From positions 1-64,000 of the forward strand of contig NZ_JAVLBQ010000013.1 of NCBI RefSeq assembly GCF_031581265.1: DNA of 64,000 nt. The letters are read 5' to 3'. Source of the DNA: Gracilimonas sp031581265 (GTDB lineage Bacteria > Bacteroidota > Rhodothermia > Balneolales > Balneolaceae). A model generated the notes under the pieces. The model searched no databases. It was not told where the DNA came from and saw only the letters and a list, made by a program, of their open reading frames with translations. Shown here one piece after another: positions 9,872 through 19,148 of the stretch. Each line of letters starts with the position of its first letter. Positions within the stretch are counted from its first letter, which is position 1. A program made the position numbers and the translations under genes.

Positions 9872-12800
9872 TTAAAATTGGATGTTTATACCGAGGGAGT
9901 AACGACGCTGAAATGGATAGGAATAGCCTAACCCATTGTTGGTAATAGCTTCAGGGTCTACAATGTCTGATACTTCAGACCATTCCATCAGGTTCTCTCC
10001 ACTGGCATAGATCCTAATCATTCTCAAACCAAGACTTGAGGTTAAATCAACCGGAAGGCTATATCCGATGGTCAAATTTTTCCACCGCAGGTAAGAGGCA
10101 TCCATCATATATCCAGTATTTGCCTCCCTTCCCATGCCACTTGTATTTATATCCATATTCCAAGCCTGTAGCACAGGATATTTTGCATCCGTATTAGCGC
10201 TGGCGAGACCGGCATCGATGTAAGCTTGAGAATGCTGACTCATGAGCTCTTCGGGATCGTTTGAGGCTCGGTAGTAATCCATCAGATGTGTAAAACCACC
10301 TTCATATGGTTGCTGATGGAAGCCCCAAAAGACATAGTGATGTGGGTAGAAGTCCCGTTTAGCTACACCCTGGAAAAATGAACGGAGATCAAATCCCTTG
10401 TACTGAAAGTCGAGATTAATTCCGAAACGGTAGCGAGCCTGAGAATTACCTATTACTCTCAGATCGCCGGGATCGTCCACGGTATTTCCTGCTGTGATGA
10501 CTCCATCACCATTGAGGTCTCGAATTTTAACAGAGCCTTCAACTGTTGGAATTACTCCCCATGGTACTATGGATGACTGGTCAGCATGATTGGCGATATC
10601 TTCAGGTCCGGTAAAGAACCCCTCATATTCAAATCCCCAGATCTCACCAATTTGCTGACCTACATAATACTGATCAAGGTTGCGGTTGGGATTATCAAAA
10701 CTGGTGATTTCAGATTGAGAGTCAGCCAGGGTTAATTTGGCTCCGAACAACAGGTCATCTCCAAATAAACCCACCCGATCCCTGTAGTTAATCGATGTTT
10801 CCCAACCATTTGTTTTGAGGTCGGCAGCATTTTCATTTGGTTCTGATGTTCCAAGCACCGAAGGTAACTCTCGACCCAGTGCAAGCATTCCTTTTGTTTC
10901 CCGGGTAAACAGATCAAAAGAGGCAGTCAGACGACTTTCAAGAATGTCAAAATCAACACCAATGTTTCGGGAGACCACCTCTTCCCAGGTATAATTGGAT
11001 GAAACCATTCCGGGAGCAGATATTGAAAGAGGCCGTTCATTATTTACGAGGTACCCGTTTTTGTAGGTGCTCATATTGGGAATATACCCAAAATCACTTA
11101 CTGCTTGATTTCCTAAACTTCCGATAGAACCACGTATTTTTAGAAGACCGATGAAGGATACATTATCCATAAATGATTCTTGGTCAATCCTCCAGGCGAG
11201 TGAGGCGGATGGAAAGAAACCAAAGCGATCATCTTCAGGAAATCGTGAAGAGCCGTCATAACGGCCGTTAAATTCTACAATGTACTTATCCTGGTAGGTG
11301 TAGTTCAGCCGACCAAAAACCCCTTGCAGGGACCAACCGGTGTATTTATCAGTAGTAGTGGCATCACCCAAAGCCAGTGAGATGGAGGGCAGAGACGATG
11401 AAATGACGTCAGTAACAGATGAATTAACCTGATAAAATTCATATTTCTCTTGGTTGTAACCTGCTATTGCACTAAAGGAATGATTTTCCAGATTTAAATT
11501 GAAATTGGAATAAATATTGAAAACCTGGTAATCATAATCCATTTGGTAGCGGTAAACACCGGTATCTCCAACTTCTCTTACATCATTTGGACCATATCCA
11601 ATATTGTATTTTTTACGATCCCAGTCATAGTCTTGCACTTCATTGCGAATGGTATAATCCGCGTTTACTGTAAGCATGTTAGGTACAACTTCAGATCGAA
11701 TTTTAAATGTGGTCTGGAATTTGTTGTATTCATCAGTGAATTGTCCTCCATCAACCATTTGGGCAGCAAGATGTCCTGCTTCAGAATTTGCCCATGTGTC
11801 ATCCGGGTTTTTATTTACTGAAGTGGGTGCAATCAGATAGAATGACTGCATTGCATTTTCATTATTTCCCAGATAAGAAGGTGCATTTCTTTTTGAACGA
11901 GTCATCTCTGTACGATTGCTGATATTTAAGAGACGGTTTGCGCGATATTCTACATTTGACCGAATTCCGAATCGCTCAAAATTGTCTTCGGCTATTTGAA
12001 GGGCCCCATCTTGATTGTCCATCGATCCTGAAAGATAATATTGAGTTTTATCGGAGCTTCCGCTCAGACTCAGTGTATTATTGTTAGACATACCGTAGTC
12101 AGAAAGAAAATAATTACTCCAGTCTCGGTTACCCATATATTGCCATTGTGAAGGGTTATTAGGGTCTTGCCGAACGGCTTGGGTTGCATTTGGGTTGTCA
12201 GACCGCTCTCTTGCCCATGAGTACATCTCATCAGAATAGTTTATGTAATCCCATGGAGTGGCATCGGTAGAATTTTCTTGCCATCTCATGTAAATGTAGG
12301 GATCCGTAACTTTATTAGGAACGATAGTTGGTTTGTCCCACGAAGTTCTGCTGGAAAAATTAATTTGCATCGTCTCTCCGGAATCGCCCTTTTTGGTTTG
12401 AACCAAAAGAACACCAAAAGCGGCTCTAGCTCCATAAATGGCTGCAGATGAAGCATCCTTAAGTACTGAAATGCTTTCAATATCCATTGGATCCAACAAA
12501 TTTAAGTCTCGAGTTTCCGAGGGAATTCCATCAATAACAATTAGCGGTTCCCCGCCATTAATGGAGGTATATCCACGAATATTAATTCTGGGTTCTGTCC
12601 CCGGAGCACCTGATGTGTAGTCAATATTAAGATTTGGAATCAAACCTTGGAGTCCCTGAGTTACACTGGAGATCGTACGGGAGTCAAGGTTTTTCATATC
12701 CACTTCATCTACCGCCCCTGATAAATTTGCTTTTTTCTGGGTACCAAAGCCAACAACAACGGCTTCTTCCATCAAGATGGTATTAACTTCCATTTCAACG

Positions 12801-13108
12801 ACCATATCGTCATCTTCAATAGGAATATTTTGTGTTATATAGCTTACATAAGAAAAGGTTAAGACATTGAATTGAGTGGGAACCTCAAGAGAAAATTTTC
12901 CATCAAGATCCGATTGGGTGCCAATTACACCACCTTCGGTTGCTTGTGATCCTTTGACCACTATATTTACTCCGGTAAGAGGTTCTCCTGAACTAGCTTC
13001 TATAACTACACCGGTAACGGTTCTGGTTTGTGCGTGTGATTCTTGAACGAAACCAAACGCAAGGATAGCAAATATTACTGCTATCCAAAGTTTGTAACTT
13101 AATTTCAT
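9872..13108 (-). CDS. SusC/RagA-family TonB-dependent outer-membrane transporter
   Basis: Outer-membrane TonB-dependent channel of 1,078 residues. It has a signal peptide (cleavage likely after SHA, about residue 26), a carboxypeptidase-regulatory-like beta-sandwich at about 28-115 (GVVIEASSGEPLTGVNIVV), a plug domain from about 115 (VVVGFGTQKKANLSGAV, then the family landmark PRINIRGYTSINGGEPLIVIDG), and a 22-strand barrel ending in SLGINIQF with a terminal Phe. No N-terminal signalling (STN) domain and no neighbouring sigma/anti-sigma pair is seen, so it is not a trans-envelope sensing type. It is transcribed ahead of susD. The 365-bp upstream gap should hold its promoter. Confidence 0.95.
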   Translation of the reverse strand: MKLSYKLWIAVIFAILAFGFVQESHAQTRTVTGVVIEASSGEPLTGVNIVVKGSQATEGGVIGTQSDLDGKFSLEVPTQFNVLTFSYVSYITQNIPIEDDDMVVEMEVNTILMEEAVVVGFGTQKKANLSGAVDEVDMKNLDSRTISSVTQGLQGLIPNLNIDYTSGAPGTEPRINIRGYTSINGGEPLIVIDGIPSETRDLNLLDPMDIESISVLKDASSAAIYGARAAFGVLLVQTKKGDSGETMQINFSSRTSWDKPTIVPNKVTDPYIYMRWQENSTDATPWDYINYSDEMYSWARERSDNPNATQAVRQDPNNPSQWQYMGNRDWSNYFLSDYGMSNNNTLSLSGSSDKTQYYLSGSMDNQDGALQIAEDNFERFGIRSNVEYRANRLLNISNRTEMTRSKRNAPSYLGNNENAMQSFYLIAPTSVNKNPDDTWANSEAGHLAAQMVDGGQFTDEYNKFQTTFKIRSEVVPNMLTVNADYTIRNEVQDYDWDRKKYNIGYGPNDVREVGDTGVYRYQMDYDYQVFNIYSNFNLNLENHSFSAIAGYNQEKYEFYQVNSSVTDVISSSLPSISLALGDATTTDKYTGWSLQGVFGRLNYTYQDKYIVEFNGRYDGSSRFPEDDRFGFFPSASLAWRIDQESFMDNVSFIGLLKIRGSIGSLGNQAVSDFGYIPNMSTYKNGYLVNNERPLSISAPGMVSSNYTWEEVVSRNIGVDFDILESRLTASFDLFTRETKGMLALGRELPSVLGTSEPNENAADLKTNGWETSINYRDRVGLFGDDLLFGAKLTLADSQSEITSFDNPNRNLDQYYVGQQIGEIWGFEYEGFFTGPEDIANHADQSSIVPWGVIPTVEGSVKIRDLNGDGVITAGNTVDDPGDLRVIGNSQARYRFGINLDFQYKGFDLRSFFQGVAKRDFYPHHYVFWGFHQQPYEGGFTHLMDYYRASNDPEELMSQHSQAYIDAGLASANTDAKYPVLQAWNMDINTSGMGREANTGYMMDASYLRWKNLTIGYSLPVDLTSSLGLRMIRIYASGENLMEWSEVSDIVDPEAITNNGLGYSYPFQRRYSLGINIQF

Positions 13109-13473
13109 ACTGTTTGATTATGGGTTTTGATTTTAAATGCAATTCAATCTATACCCTCAGTATCAGTAATGTTTTAAGCCAAGTTAACGGTAGTGTTACC
13201 ATTATTTGTGCAATGTTAAATCATGGTTAATATCATAAAAGAATGTTAGATCCTATGCTCTTTTGATGATTTTTTCATTACATGAACCTATTTACAGATT
13301 CTATTTTTCACCAGAATAAAGGAGAGTTTAAAAGAGGAATTTTTGGTGTATCCAATAGTTATGCCTGCCTAAAAACAATTTTTTTAATAGTTTAAGAACT
13401 AATAAATTTCTATTTACAGAATCAAAAGTTTACTATTATAGAGAACTAAATTGCAGTTATTAGTTATAATTAT
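13109..13473. other. Divergent intergenic region of susC and the 13474 gene
   Basis: 365 bp without a gene. It must contain the susC promoter (minus strand) and that of the propeller-like gene (plus strand). A short dyad, TAACGGTAGTGTTA (13185-13198, TAAC/GTTA arms), lies about 80 bp upstream of susC and could be an operator. The right half is very AT-rich with A and T runs. I see no hairpin terminator, RNA gene or repeat copy. Confidence 0.4.
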
Positions 13474-14478
13474 ATGAAGAAGCCTATCATTTTGGTTTTG
13501 CTGATTTTAATCGCTTTTTCAGTTGATGGGGTTGCTCAATTCACTGAAATAAAGAGAATTCAGTTACCGGACAATCACCTGATTGGGAGCATAATGGGGA
13601 TTGATGTATTGGGAAATAGTTTTCTGATCACCGATATGCAGGAGCAGGTTTTTTTGTTTAAGGACGGAACGGATGAATTGATTCCTTTAAATCCAGAGGA
13701 CTGTTTTCCAGGTTTTGATTTCAAGCCGATTCACACCTTTCATCTGGCCGATAGCTCTATATTCCTGATCAACGCGTCGTTACCGGGTTACCGGTTTGAG
13801 GCTGATGGTAGCTGCAGGGGATCAGTTGAAGATGACTTCATTCAGGTGCCTCCAGGCAAATTAGCCGTGGATGATGATGAAGATAGGAATCATTTTTACA
13901 CGCTCAGGGCTTTTCCAAATCAGCCACTTCGGTTCAAAAGCTATCAAGAGACCGGTCGCTTGGTCGGTGAATCTGAACTGATTAAACCGAAATTCCCTAA
14001 TTTTATTAACCGCTTTGAAAGTGGTGGAACAGCTGTTCATGACGGCATTTTGTATTATATGCTGCCCTCTGGAGCTGAGATTTATAGGTATGACATTAAA
14101 AGAAATGTATCCATTGAAAGCATCCCATTTGAGCCGGAGTATCGAACAGCCATTGATGTGGATATTTCAGCAGATCCATCCCAAATAACTAAAGATCTGG
14201 ATGAAATTAGGGATGACCACTACTGGGTATCTTCAATGTTCAAACTATCAGAAGAGTATGTGCTTATTCAAACTCATTTCAGAGAAGGTGAAGAATATAA
14301 GTATGGAATTCATTTCATAAACCTGAAAACCAATGAAGTGGAAGAGCAATACGCTATTTTTGAACAATCATTTTCGTTTGCACGAGATAACAAAGCCTAC
14401 CGTGTTTTTGATGAAAGAATGGAAGATGATAATGTATTGAATCCCGGTATTGTTGTTTATGAATTTACCGGAAATTAA
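13474..14478 (+). CDS. Secreted protein, probable six-bladed beta-propeller
   Basis: A 334-residue protein of unknown function with a clear signal peptide (MKKPIILVLLILIAFSVDG, cleavage near VAQ). The rest is a run of short beta-rich segments of the form 'G..FLITDMQEQVFLFKDG', 'HTFHLADSSIFLINA' and 'YYMLPSGAEIYRYD', which resemble propeller blades of the TolB-like/BF3164-like six-bladed families common in this phylum. The GxGPGEF signature seen in the related pseudogene at 34735 is absent. It is transcribed away from susC and ends 4 bp before the convergent DinB-like gene. The fold is inferred from pattern only; no catalytic motif is visible. Confidence 0.7.
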   Translation: MKKPIILVLLILIAFSVDGVAQFTEIKRIQLPDNHLIGSIMGIDVLGNSFLITDMQEQVFLFKDGTDELIPLNPEDCFPGFDFKPIHTFHLADSSIFLINASLPGYRFEADGSCRGSVEDDFIQVPPGKLAVDDDEDRNHFYTLRAFPNQPLRFKSYQETGRLVGESELIKPKFPNFINRFESGGTAVHDGILYYMLPSGAEIYRYDIKRNVSIESIPFEPEYRTAIDVDISADPSQITKDLDEIRDDHYWVSSMFKLSEEYVLIQTHFREGEEYKYGIHFINLKTNEVEEQYAIFEQSFSFARDNKAYRVFDERMEDDNVLNPGIVVYEFTGN

Positions 14479-14482
14479 ATTT

Positions 14483-15007
14483 CTACAAATACTTCTCCTT
14501 AATAACCTCCATATGGTGCAACTCATGTCCCGCAATAATAAAGGGGAAGGCGCGAACCGTAAATTCAAATCCACTGGCGGTGCCTTTCAGGGAAATCATC
14601 TCCTTGGTCATATTCTGGAACAAATGGATGGTTGAGATACGAACGGCCAGGTATTCGTTGGCAAGGTTGCTAATTGAACGGCTGTTGTAATTGGAGTATT
14701 TCACGTAGTCATCCTGCTCCATTGAGGGCAGGGGGTGTGGGTCACGGCGGGAAATAGCTAAAGCCCGATAGGCAAAAACGCGTTCTGTTTCTATAAGGTG
14801 ACCAATAATCTGCTTGATCGTCCACTTACCTTTTTCATAAGAATGGTATGCTTTATCACCGGGAATAGAATTAAAGAAAGTATACACTTCATGCATTTGA
14901 GCATTCAGCGTATCGATGATGTTTTCTTTTGGAACGTTTTCCACATAACCGGCATAGTAATGGGCATATTCTGAAGATGTAGGATATTCATTTTCCCAAA
15001 CTGACAT
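14483..15007 (-). CDS. DinB-family protein (four-helix metal-binding)
   Basis: A 174-residue protein of the DinB/YfiT four-helix-bundle superfamily, whose members bind a divalent metal through three histidines and often act as thiol-dependent transferases. The ligands are visible in GKWTIKQIIGHLIETERVFAYRAL (first His) and in the C-terminal AGHELHHMEVIKEKYL (two His, three residues apart). There is no signal peptide, so it is cytoplasmic. It stands alone on the minus strand, convergent with the upstream propeller-like gene. The specific substrate cannot be inferred. Confidence 0.8.
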   Translation of the reverse strand: MSVWENEYPTSSEYAHYYAGYVENVPKENIIDTLNAQMHEVYTFFNSIPGDKAYHSYEKGKWTIKQIIGHLIETERVFAYRALAISRRDPHPLPSMEQDDYVKYSNYNSRSISNLANEYLAVRISTIHLFQNMTKEMISLKGTASGFEFTVRAFPFIIAGHELHHMEVIKEKYL

Positions 15008-15150
15008 AAGTGATCCTTAGTTTAATAAGTGTTTTGAGGGTTGATTGTAATTGAAATCAATGTAAGATGAATTTTGAATAAAAATAAAAAACAGTCTGTC
15101 ATCGCCGTAGATGTTAGGTAATTCGTTGACAGTAGTTAAGTTCGGAAAAG

Positions 15151-15202
15151 TCTTCCCTTGAGGGGAGTACGGCTTTAGCCGGGAGGGGTGTAGGTGCCAA
15201 GG
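15151..15202 (+). repeat. Dispersed hairpin repeat, variant copy
   Basis: A copy of the family at 2156-2237 and 23251-23304. It keeps the outer arms (TCTTCCCTTGAGGGGAG and GGGAGGGGTGT) but carries a different central hairpin, CGGCTTTAGCCG. It lies in a 460-bp gap (15008-15467) that also holds an inverted copy and a terminator. Short reading frames crossing the gap look spurious. Confidence 0.65.
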
Positions 15203-15259
15203 ATTTTAATGTTTGAATCGATCGAACATTAAAGCTACTGGTAAAATTGCATATCCAAG

Positions 15260-15331
15260 AAAGCAATGTTAGCATTAGCACCAACACCCTCCGCCTCCCA
15301 TTCGGTCGGCACCTCCCTCAAGGGAGGACTA
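15260..15331 (-). repeat. Dispersed hairpin repeat, inverted copy
   Basis: On the minus strand this reads TCCTCCCTTGAGGGAGGTG, a short GACCGAATGGGA loop flanked by GCC/GGC, GGAGGGTGTT, and then a tail (GCTAACATTGCTTTC) also found after the copy at 23251. It faces the copy at 15151-15202, so the two make an inverted pair about 60 bp apart. Confidence 0.65.
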
Positions 15332-15402
15332 TCCGGAAAGGCTTATCTAAATATTAGAAATCAAAACCTTATGTCATTTTTAGCCTATGAATTTACCCAT
15401 AA

Positions 15403-15442
15403 AAAATCCCGCATCTCAATTAAGAAATGCGGGATTTATTTT
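15403..15442 (-). terminator. Rho-independent terminator of the M16 operon
   Basis: The inverted repeat AAATCCCGCAT...ATGCGGGATTT has a short loop and is followed on the minus strand by TTTTTTAT. It lies 25 bp after the stop of the minus-strand M16 gene. A T-rich run on the other side could let it work on the plus strand too. Confidence 0.85.
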
Positions 15443-15467
15443 GAAAAATATATTTAAGCAGAAGTAA

Positions 15468-17537
15468 TTAGTTATTCACTTCAAGGCTTTCGGTAATATT
15501 TTCGCTTACTTTTTCGCCGTCAGCAAAACTTATTGCTGAAAAAGCATAGGTCACGCCATCTACGGTAGTCCAGTTGCTGTACTCAGTTCTCACTTGTGAG
15601 TTTGATCCCGTTTGGGGATTAAACTGAGAATAGGTGCTGTAGGCCGGAAGTGATGTGTTTGGATCAATGTAATAGGTGACCGGGGTTTCAAAATTGATTT
15701 TCAACTTCGCGTACTCCGTATCATACATGGTATCCATACCAAGGTATTCAACATCAAGGTCATCTTTATTGATGGCAACATTCAAATAGTGTCGTTGTAT
15801 CTCATTTTGGGCTTGCTGTACCTGGGCCGGCTGCATGGGGAATTCCTGTCCTGCAACTCGTTGAGTTCCGGAGTTTTCGGTTACTGAAAGCTGAACTTGT
15901 CCCTGTGGAGTATTTAAAGTTGCTTCCTGTGTATTTTCAACAAAATTAATGCTGATGGTACCTGAAACATTCATTTCACCCATGGGAGTGCTGCGGGTTT
16001 GATTACCTTCGGTAGTAATTTTTTCAACTTCAATGCCCGGCTCAACTATGGCATCCGTCATTTTTTGGAGCCATTCTTGTCCCTGGGCTTTGTCTCCGGC
16101 TTCGGCTTGTTCTTCACCGGAAGATGGTCGCGGAATAGAGATGTCAACTTCATTTACGTTGCCGTACTTCTCTAATTGGTCGCCGATTCCGTCAGCATTA
16201 CCAACCACTAATATCTGCATTTGGTCAGGTTTGATATATTCCTGAGCTACACGCTGAACATCTTCAACGGTGGTATTCCTGATACCTTCTATAAGCTCAT
16301 CGAATGCATCCGGAGAAAGCCCGTTGTATTCATTGCTAATACGCTGATTAAGAATTTTTGACTTGCTGTCGTAGCGGAATACCAAGGAGTTCAGGAATTG
16401 ATCTTTGGTTTGATCGAGTTCTTCTTGCATGATCGGCTCATTCTGTAGTCTTTTTACTTCTTTGATAATGGCATCAATAGCATCAGAAGTCGTTTCACTT
16501 GCGGTCATCGTAGTCAGGCGGAAAGTTCCGGGATAATTGATGTTGGAACCGTAGCCTCCACCCACAGAATAGGCCAGACCAAGATTCGTGCGAACTTCCT
16601 GGAAAAGACGGCTTGAAAATCCACCGGCCAATACTTGATTCATAACCTGGATTGCAGGATAGTCAGGATTTTCGCGCAAGCCACCTATATGTCCCATACT
16701 AACATAACTTTGGTTCACATCCGGTTTGTCGATAAAGTTTATAGTGGTTGGAAAGTTGTAATCCACTTCAGGGTAGATAAGGTTAGTAGGACTTCCTTCC
16801 GGTAAGCTACCAAAGGCTTCACGAAGCGTTTGTTTCATTTCTTCCGTATCAAAGTCACCCACAATGCCTACGGTCATGTTAGAACCCACAAAAGCATCTT
16901 CATGGAATTCAATCATATCTTCACGGGTGATATTATCTACCGTTTCGTATTCCGTTTGGCGAGTATAAACTGAATTTTCGCCATATATCAATTCCTGAAA
17001 TTCACGACCACCAATTTGTTGTTGGTTATCGTTTCGGCGGGAAATTCCACTCTTGGTCTGAGTTTTAGCAAGCTCAATTTTGTCTTCAGGAAATCTTGGA
17101 TTTTGCAGAACATCCACAAAAACAGGCAGAAGTTCATCCAGGTCTTCTTTAAGAATGCTAAGACTTGCACCGCCGGAACCAAATCCTATAAAGGTACCGA
17201 TGGAAGCAGCGTTATTTTCAAGCAGCTCATTAAGCTGATCTGCCGGATAGTTTTCGGAACCACCCTCGCGAATTACACGCCCGGTCATACTGGCAAGACC
17301 TGTTTTACTGGCAGGCTCCAGAATGCTTCCGGTTTTAACCGTCACCTGAATATTAATTAAAGGCAATTCTTTGTCTTCCACTAAAAAGAATTTGATCCCG
17401 TTATCGAGATTAAATTCTTCTACTTCCGGAATGTTAATGGGATTCAACTCCGGGTACTCAATTTGGTCATATCGCTTTTGTGCCGTAAGGGGCAAAGCCA
17501 AAAGCAAAGCAAAAGTAAAAAGGATTAAACGTTTCAT
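15468..17537 (-). CDS. M16-family peptidase-like subunit, zinc motif degenerate
   Basis: Secreted or periplasmic M16 (pitrilysin/insulinase-like) protein of 689 residues with signal peptide MKRLILFTFALLLALPLTAQ. Two M16 domains are recognisable (AVNYS-type LGLAYSVGGGYGSN in the second). The HxxEH zinc site is missing: the equivalent stretch reads GLASMTGRVIREGG. It should therefore be the non-catalytic partner of the neighbouring active M16 protein, as in known heterodimeric M16B enzymes. After about residue 460 there is an extra domain of about 220 residues (from EWLQKMTDAIVEPGIEVEK) resembling outer-membrane lipoprotein-sorting/LolA-like beta folds; its role is unknown. It is encoded 33 bp downstream of the catalytic subunit and followed by a strong terminator. 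Confidence 0.9.
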   Translation of the reverse strand: MKRLILFTFALLLALPLTAQKRYDQIEYPELNPINIPEVEEFNLDNGIKFFLVEDKELPLINIQVTVKTGSILEPASKTGLASMTGRVIREGGSENYPADQLNELLENNAASIGTFIGFGSGGASLSILKEDLDELLPVFVDVLQNPRFPEDKIELAKTQTKSGISRRNDNQQQIGGREFQELIYGENSVYTRQTEYETVDNITREDMIEFHEDAFVGSNMTVGIVGDFDTEEMKQTLREAFGSLPEGSPTNLIYPEVDYNFPTTINFIDKPDVNQSYVSMGHIGGLRENPDYPAIQVMNQVLAGGFSSRLFQEVRTNLGLAYSVGGGYGSNINYPGTFRLTTMTASETTSDAIDAIIKEVKRLQNEPIMQEELDQTKDQFLNSLVFRYDSKSKILNQRISNEYNGLSPDAFDELIEGIRNTTVEDVQRVAQEYIKPDQMQILVVGNADGIGDQLEKYGNVNEVDISIPRPSSGEEQAEAGDKAQGQEWLQKMTDAIVEPGIEVEKITTEGNQTRSTPMGEMNVSGTISINFVENTQEATLNTPQGQVQLSVTENSGTQRVAGQEFPMQPAQVQQAQNEIQRHYLNVAINKDDLDVEYLGMDTMYDTEYAKLKINFETPVTYYIDPNTSLPAYSTYSQFNPQTGSNSQVRTEYSNWTTVDGVTYAFSAISFADGEKVSENITESLEVNN

Positions 17538-17570
17538 AATAAATCGGTTTTAAATTTTAAAAATCTTGGA

Positions 17571-19073
17571 TTAGGAATCAGCTTGAACCGTAGCGCCGAC
17601 GGTTCTGTTATCTTTCACTAAATAATCTTGGGCTACTCGTTGCAGGTCTTCCAAAGTGACTTCCTGAATTCGATCTAACCGGAGGAATACTTCTCTCCAG
17701 TCGCCTTTTGTGGCATGGGTGCTTGCAAAATTACTGGCAAGGCCGGTATTATTATTAAGCCCTCTGATAATACCTGCGCGTATATTGGTTCGGGCACGAT
17801 CCAGCTCTTCCTGGGTCAAATCTCCTTCTTTTACAGCCTCAATTTCTTCATATACAGAAGCTTCAAGGGAATCTAATTCAACACTCATATTTGGAATGGC
17901 CAAAGTCAAAAACATAGACTGGTACTTACTTCCGGGAAAACCATTAAAGGCACCAACCTGAAGGGCTAACTGCTCTTCTTCAACCAGTTTTTTATACAGG
18001 CGGGATGTTCGTCCGCTGGATATGATATTTCCTAACAAATTCAGAGCTTCAAAATCTTCGTGTGATTCTTCCACGCCATGGTATCCGATAAGCATAACGG
18101 GCTGTGCATTTCCTTCAATCGTAAACCGACGTTCCCCTCGTTGATCAGGTTCAATGGTTGTAACCATAGGGGCGGGTTCACCTTCAGGTAAATCACTAAA
18201 ATACATTTCGGCGAATTCTTTCATTTGATCAGGATCTACATCACCGGCAATAGCGATGGTGATGTTGCTGGGGACGTAGTATTTTTCGTAAAACTCCCGG
18301 GCATCCTCAATGGTTGTTGCAGTGATATCAGAATTCCATCCCACTACGGGTCTTCCATAAGGGTGGGCGGTGTAGGCAACAGCAGTAAATTCTTCTATAA
18401 GCCGTCCAATAGGATTAGAATCTGTTCGCATTCTTCGTTCTTCGCGTACCACTTCTTTTTCAACATAAAACTCCCGATATGTAGGATTTTTAAATCGATC
18501 TGCTTCCAGGTTAAACCAAAGTTCAGCTCGGTTTGATGGAAGGCTGTAGAAGTAATTGGTGAAATCTGCACCGGTGGAAGCATTAAGACCTGAACCACCG
18601 TTCTGTTCAATAATTTGAGAGAATTCATTATTGACTACGTATTGCTTGGCCTCTTCTTGTAACTCCTGGAACTCAGTCCACTTTTCGTTGAGTATATTGG
18701 AATCAGGATTGGCTTTGTATTTTTCACGGAGCCACTCCTGATAGGTTTGATCCATTTCTTCAATGACTTTCTTTTCTTCTTCCCAGTTGGTGGTTCCAAT
18801 GTAATGAGTTCCCTTAAATGCCATGTGCTCAAAAATGTGGGCAATCCCCGTATTTCCAACCGGTTCATTTGCGCCTCCGACATCAACGTGTGTATAAAAA
18901 CTTGCTACCGGAGCGTCATGACGTTCAATGATTATAAAATGCAAACCATTGTCGAGCGTGAACTCGGTTACTTTCTCTTCAAACTCCTCCAGATATTGTG
19001 CCTGTATCCCCGAAAAGGAAAACAGTAATAAAAACAGCAGGGAGGTTACCGTAAGCTTTTTTAGTTGTTCCAT
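17571..19073 (-). CDS. M16-family zinc metallopeptidase (catalytic subunit)
   Basis: Exported zinc peptidase of 500 residues with signal peptide (MEQLKKLTVTSLLFLLLFSF, cleavage near IQAQ). The inverted zinc motif HIFEH is intact (His79, Glu82, His83), with the downstream third-ligand helix around VEKEVVREERRM. The second M16 domain contains the R/Y substrate-binding segment GRTSRLYKKLVEEEQLALQV. It probably acts in the periplasm with the inactive partner encoded just downstream. The HutC-type regulator gene lies 75 bp upstream on the same strand, so the three genes probably form one operon. Confidence 0.93.
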   Translation of the reverse strand: MEQLKKLTVTSLLFLLLFSFSGIQAQYLEEFEEKVTEFTLDNGLHFIIIERHDAPVASFYTHVDVGGANEPVGNTGIAHIFEHMAFKGTHYIGTTNWEEEKKVIEEMDQTYQEWLREKYKANPDSNILNEKWTEFQELQEEAKQYVVNNEFSQIIEQNGGSGLNASTGADFTNYFYSLPSNRAELWFNLEADRFKNPTYREFYVEKEVVREERRMRTDSNPIGRLIEEFTAVAYTAHPYGRPVVGWNSDITATTIEDAREFYEKYYVPSNITIAIAGDVDPDQMKEFAEMYFSDLPEGEPAPMVTTIEPDQRGERRFTIEGNAQPVMLIGYHGVEESHEDFEALNLLGNIISSGRTSRLYKKLVEEEQLALQVGAFNGFPGSKYQSMFLTLAIPNMSVELDSLEASVYEEIEAVKEGDLTQEELDRARTNIRAGIIRGLNNNTGLASNFASTHATKGDWREVFLRLDRIQEVTLEDLQRVAQDYLVKDNRTVGATVQADS

Positions 19074-19148
19074 ATGCAGTATTTGTTAGTTAAGAATAAT
19101 TTTTTAAGGTACGAATAATTTCTTAGATAGAAGATGATGTTATTGTTA

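Noticed and set aside
15266..15457. A 63-residue open frame between the DinB-like gene and the M16 operon
   Set aside because: It is built from the inverted copy of a dispersed repeat and crosses the operon terminator; it is not a credible protein.
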